Below, piece by piece: positions 61,232 through 64,000 of a stretch of 64,000 nt of DNA. This DNA is from Formicarius rufipectus. Lineage: Eukaryota > Chordata > Aves > Passeriformes > Formicariidae. The notes beneath the pieces were generated by a model. It did not search any database. It was given only the letters and a program-made list of their open reading frames with translations, and had not been told where the DNA came from. A program made the position numbers and the translations under genes. Position 1 is the first letter of the stretch. Every line of letters starts with the position of its first letter. The DNA lies in NCBI GenBank assembly GCA_013399695.1, contig VXAU01001325.1, positions 720,540 to 784,539 on the forward strand, in the 5' to 3' direction.

Positions 61232-62998
61232 TTCACACAAGCTCTCTACAAGGCAGAATCCAAACCTGACTATCAGTGAGTCATCTGTAAAGAACTGCTT
61301 TTAATTTCCTATACTTCTAAGACTTCCCTTATAAGGTAAAACACAGCTTTGACTTCCTAGCGTCCACCTGAAATCATTCTCTGTCCTTTGAGACATCATT
61401 AGTTTATCATCAGTATGACACTACAAAGCCTCCAGAGCAAGAAATGAAATGCCAAGCACATTTGATTAGAAAGTGTCAGCATCTCCCATGGAGAAAACAC
61501 ACTACAGTAATTTGGAATAAGCGAAGGTCACATCATGTTCTGTGAGTTCACACTTGCTGAGAATTTATATTCTTAGCTCTTCTCTTGGAAGGCCAAAGGA
61601 GAGACAAACTCACCCTGTGCCTTCATGAGAGCTTTCAATGAAGTTGAGAAAAGGAAAGGCAGCCACATGTGGGACAAACTGCACAACCAGGACGTCCAGG
61701 CCTTCCCACCACCAGGCAGCAGGAGAGGCAGAAGTGTGGCAGAAACGAGAGGGTCTGAGCTGGCACTCCCTCCCCAGCTGTCCTGGATGGCAGGGTGCAC
61801 AGTGCTCCAGCGGTGCCAGGAGAGGACAGAGAGCCTCGTACCCAGCACCACAGTGGGCAAGCTGCTGGCAGCCCTCGTGAGGGGTTTCTCTGCTCATTCC
61901 TGCAGCAGGAAGGAGCAGCACCAGTCTCAACTCTGTGCCATTGCTGGCTGCGAGGGACCCATGAGGTCCCAGATCACAACTCAAATACAAGACAAGGCCA
62001 TTAGATCTCCCTCAGGACTTTTCCACTGAGCTGAATTATACACAAAACTCTGAAGGACAGTGATACTCTTCCTATCAAGCTATAAATGAGTGTTTTCTAC
62101 TTCTTCAGAAAAGTATGGATTTGGTGCTAGTAACAGCCTCTCAAATGACATTGCAGAAACATGCACATATCTCACTCGGGTATGTGTGTATGATTCCTAC
62201 ATCTTAATATTATGATAAATTAATACTGAAGTTTTTTACTTCAAGCATTACAGTTTCCTAGCCTGTGTACTTTGTGAAGAATGACTACATTTCATCAAAC
62301 AAAAATCAATGCACATTTTGACAGGATAAAGATGCTACAACTCAACATTTGCAAACATTACCTGATGCATAACTCTTGTATGGCTTGACATGTTATTAAC
62401 AGTACTTTAAACCTTATGTTATTTTTCAATTTAATGATTATGTCTGATAATAGCCCCTTTCAAATTCAGTTGCAGTAATGTCTTTAAAAGCAAACTTTAA
62501 ACTTATTTTGCTGCACACACAATTAACCAAATAAGTTGCATAGTTTAAATAAGTTCAGTTGTGCTTTGTAGCAGAACTCACAGTAACTACTCATCTCTTA
62601 AAAACACAATTTGCAGATATGAAGTTGACAATACATTTAAGCATTCTTGTGAGTCTAGACATCAACAATGAGTTTTTGTCAGTTTTCCATGGACTTCAGC
62701 TGTTTATAACACCTCATCTTTAGAATGATATTAGATCAGAGCACAGACATTTAATGGACACATCTGAAATAATTATAAACATGATTTTTAAAACTCCATT
62801 GTTGGGAGGGGAGAAATAAGAACTTGGGTTGGTTTGAGGTATCCAGTCCTCAGGAATATACTATGGTTGTTTGCATCAAGCTTTGTTGGTTTTATCACAT
62901 GTTACATTTAGATTAAAAATAGAAGGCACAGGTGTTTTACAAGGCGCCGTAATTAAGTCAACCAACAAAATTAAGTATTACATTACCAAGCCAGAGGT

Positions 62999-63444
62999 CT
63001 ATATCTCAGCAGTGACTTCTTCCAATGCATTTTCATTTGAGGAATTTATTGCTTCTGAAAAAGGGCCGGGGTAGGTCTGTGCTAAGCAGTTCATTCCTTG
63101 TGCCACACCAATGTCTCCTCGGGAACTGAAGGTAGGGCAGGATCTAGTCCGTGCATAGTTTTGCTGGGATCCAGCTTGTCCAATCATCTCACTCACAGTG
63201 TTCACTAGTGAAGCCCTCCATCTCTGTCTCTGCTGTTGTTCTTCTTTGCACTTAATGGAATACCAAGCCAGGAAAATAAAAAGGAATCCCACAAACTTCA
63301 GAGCAGCTGCCAACCCAAAGTAGACGAAACGAAATGAGGTGACATCGTATTCCCAGCAAGATCCTTGAACGCCGCAATCCTGTTGCCAAAGCATGCATGT
63401 GGTGTCAATAACAGCCCCAAAATAAATTGGAGTGGGAATGTAAG
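62999..63444 (-). CDS. SLCO5A1: SLCO5A1 last coding exon (OATP5A1 C-terminus), partial gene
   Basis: SLCO5A1 encodes a 12-helix organic anion transporter family protein of the plasma membrane whose substrates are poorly known. On the minus strand a TTTATTTCAG acceptor precedes the exon, which starts with two bases of a split Ala codon. It encodes YIPTPIYFGAVIDTTCMLWQ, CGVQGSCWEYDVTSFRF, the last membrane helix (VYFGLAAALKFVGFLFIFLA) and a cytosolic tail with ARTRSCPTFSS and AQTYPGPFSEAI, ending at TAG 62999-63001. The Tyr/Gly/Asp/Cys/Trp pattern before the last helix is typical of OATPs, and the tail motifs are specific to SLCO5A1. The 147 sense codons match the known C-terminus apart from a variable end. 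Upstream exons lie beyond the right edge. The gene is convergent with SULF1. Confidence 0.95.
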
Positions 63445-64000
63445 CTGAAATAAAAATAGCAAGAGAAACAATATGTGTTAGTATATTGTGGAAAACTTCT
63501 AAAGAAACCATATACCTTAGCCAAACAATGTAAATTGAAAATTTTTGAGATTACTACACTGCTGATCTTACATGAAATGTAAAAAACATGGAAAAGTGGT
63601 GAGCCAATCTTCCCATCAACATTACTTTATACACATGAAACCTACTACAAATGGGTGAGAAGTCAAACAAAGAAGACAATGCAGTGGCACTTGACAACAT
63701 GTTCTGCTTCAATCTGCTGTCCCCAGACAGCTCTTGAACTATGTGCTCCTCAGAGAAAAGTCAATTTTGCTCTCAGGAAGTAAAACATGAGAGAGGGTCA
63801 AACACATTATCTCCGTAGTGTTACTTGCCGAACACTCACTACCCGTGAGCAGATCCAAAAGGTGCTGCTTTTGGATCAAGGAGAAAGAGCACCAAAGACT
63901 ACAAAATGTTTCTCTTACTGAAGATGGATGGAAGTGGTGACACTACTAAAATCGTAAATCTTTTGAATAGCTCTTCCTCAGAAACAGACTTTTAACTTCT
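63445..64000 (-). other. SLCO5A1: SLCO5A1 intron, running off the window
   Basis: Minus-strand intron upstream of the last exon. No other exon or repeat is recognised in these 556 bases. Confidence 0.8.

Larger units (their letters stand above)
52026..62998. other. region between convergent SULF1 and SLCO5A1, including SLCO5A1 3' UTR
   Basis: No exon of a known gene is recognised. From 52280 to 54760 the DNA is GC-richer, with several unrelated open frames on both strands and two palindromes near 53.2 kb. From 55 to 61.5 kb it is AT-rich, with a G11 run (57082-57092), a stray AATAAA (55051-55056) and an A/T-rich simple tract (60664-60708). The part nearest SLCO5A1, perhaps 61200-62998, should be its 3' UTR, including the GC-rich 61590-62020. 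Confidence 0.6.

Noticed and set aside
61573..62029. Overlapping 95- to 134-codon frames on both strands
   Set aside because: GC-rich DNA lowers stop frequency on both strands at once. The position fits the SLCO5A1 3' UTR, and neither peptide looks like a known protein.
1..64000. CRISPR arrays, tRNA or rRNA genes, and bacterial or phage systems
   Set aside because: No regularly spaced direct repeats, cloverleaf-like sequences or rRNA signatures were seen. The window is plainly a vertebrate two-gene locus.

Overview
The window is vertebrate nuclear DNA, almost certainly from a bird. Coding exons are short and lie in long AT-rich introns with GT-AG splice sites. The interspersed repeats are CR1 retroposons and one LTR with the ends typical of an avian ERVL-type element. 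There are no bacterial-style genes, CRISPR arrays or tRNAs. I infer a neoavian bird rather than chicken, only because the LTR type is common there, so that is weak.

Layout. (1) Bases 1-49651, plus strand: the 3' five-sixths of SULF1, extracellular heparan sulfate 6-O-endosulfatase 1. I place 17 coding exons (6414 to 49651). They join in frame at every junction and encode about 728 residues up to the conserved C-terminus QLWDGWEG. The exons for the signal peptide and the formylglycine cysteine lie upstream of base 1, so the window opens inside an intron. (2) Bases 49652 to about 52025: SULF1 3' UTR, with a polyadenylation signal at 51999-52004. (3) About 52030-62998: mostly unassigned sequence between two convergent genes, including the 3' UTR of the next gene. 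(4) 62999-63444, minus strand: the last coding exon of SLCO5A1, an OATP-family transporter. Its neighbouring intron runs off the right edge. A tail-to-tail SULF1/SLCO5A1 arrangement matches the order I know from human chromosome 8q13.

Main discovery. The last SULF1 exon reads in two frames. The usual frame stops after 31 nt. A second frame stays open to 50444 and encodes 269 residues from ATG 49635. The tail has no cysteine, is rich in acidic residues and Ser/Thr, and carries glycosaminoglycan-type Ser-Gly sites and N-glycosylation sequons. The preceding coding exon is only 34 nt long, not a multiple of three, and has a weak donor. If it is skipped, the SULF1 frame runs directly into this tail. 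The locus may therefore make a second, proteoglycan-like SULF1 isoform with about 273 extra residues in place of the short WEG end.

Secondary points. A 123-nt intron is a multiple of three and wholly open, so retention would insert a Phe-rich hydrophobic stretch. An ERVL-type solo LTR is nested in a CR1 tail. A CpG-dense patch lies in the 35.8-39.1 kb intron. An antisense ORF ending at a possible donor lies in the last SULF1 intron. Two close palindromes occur near 53.2 kb.
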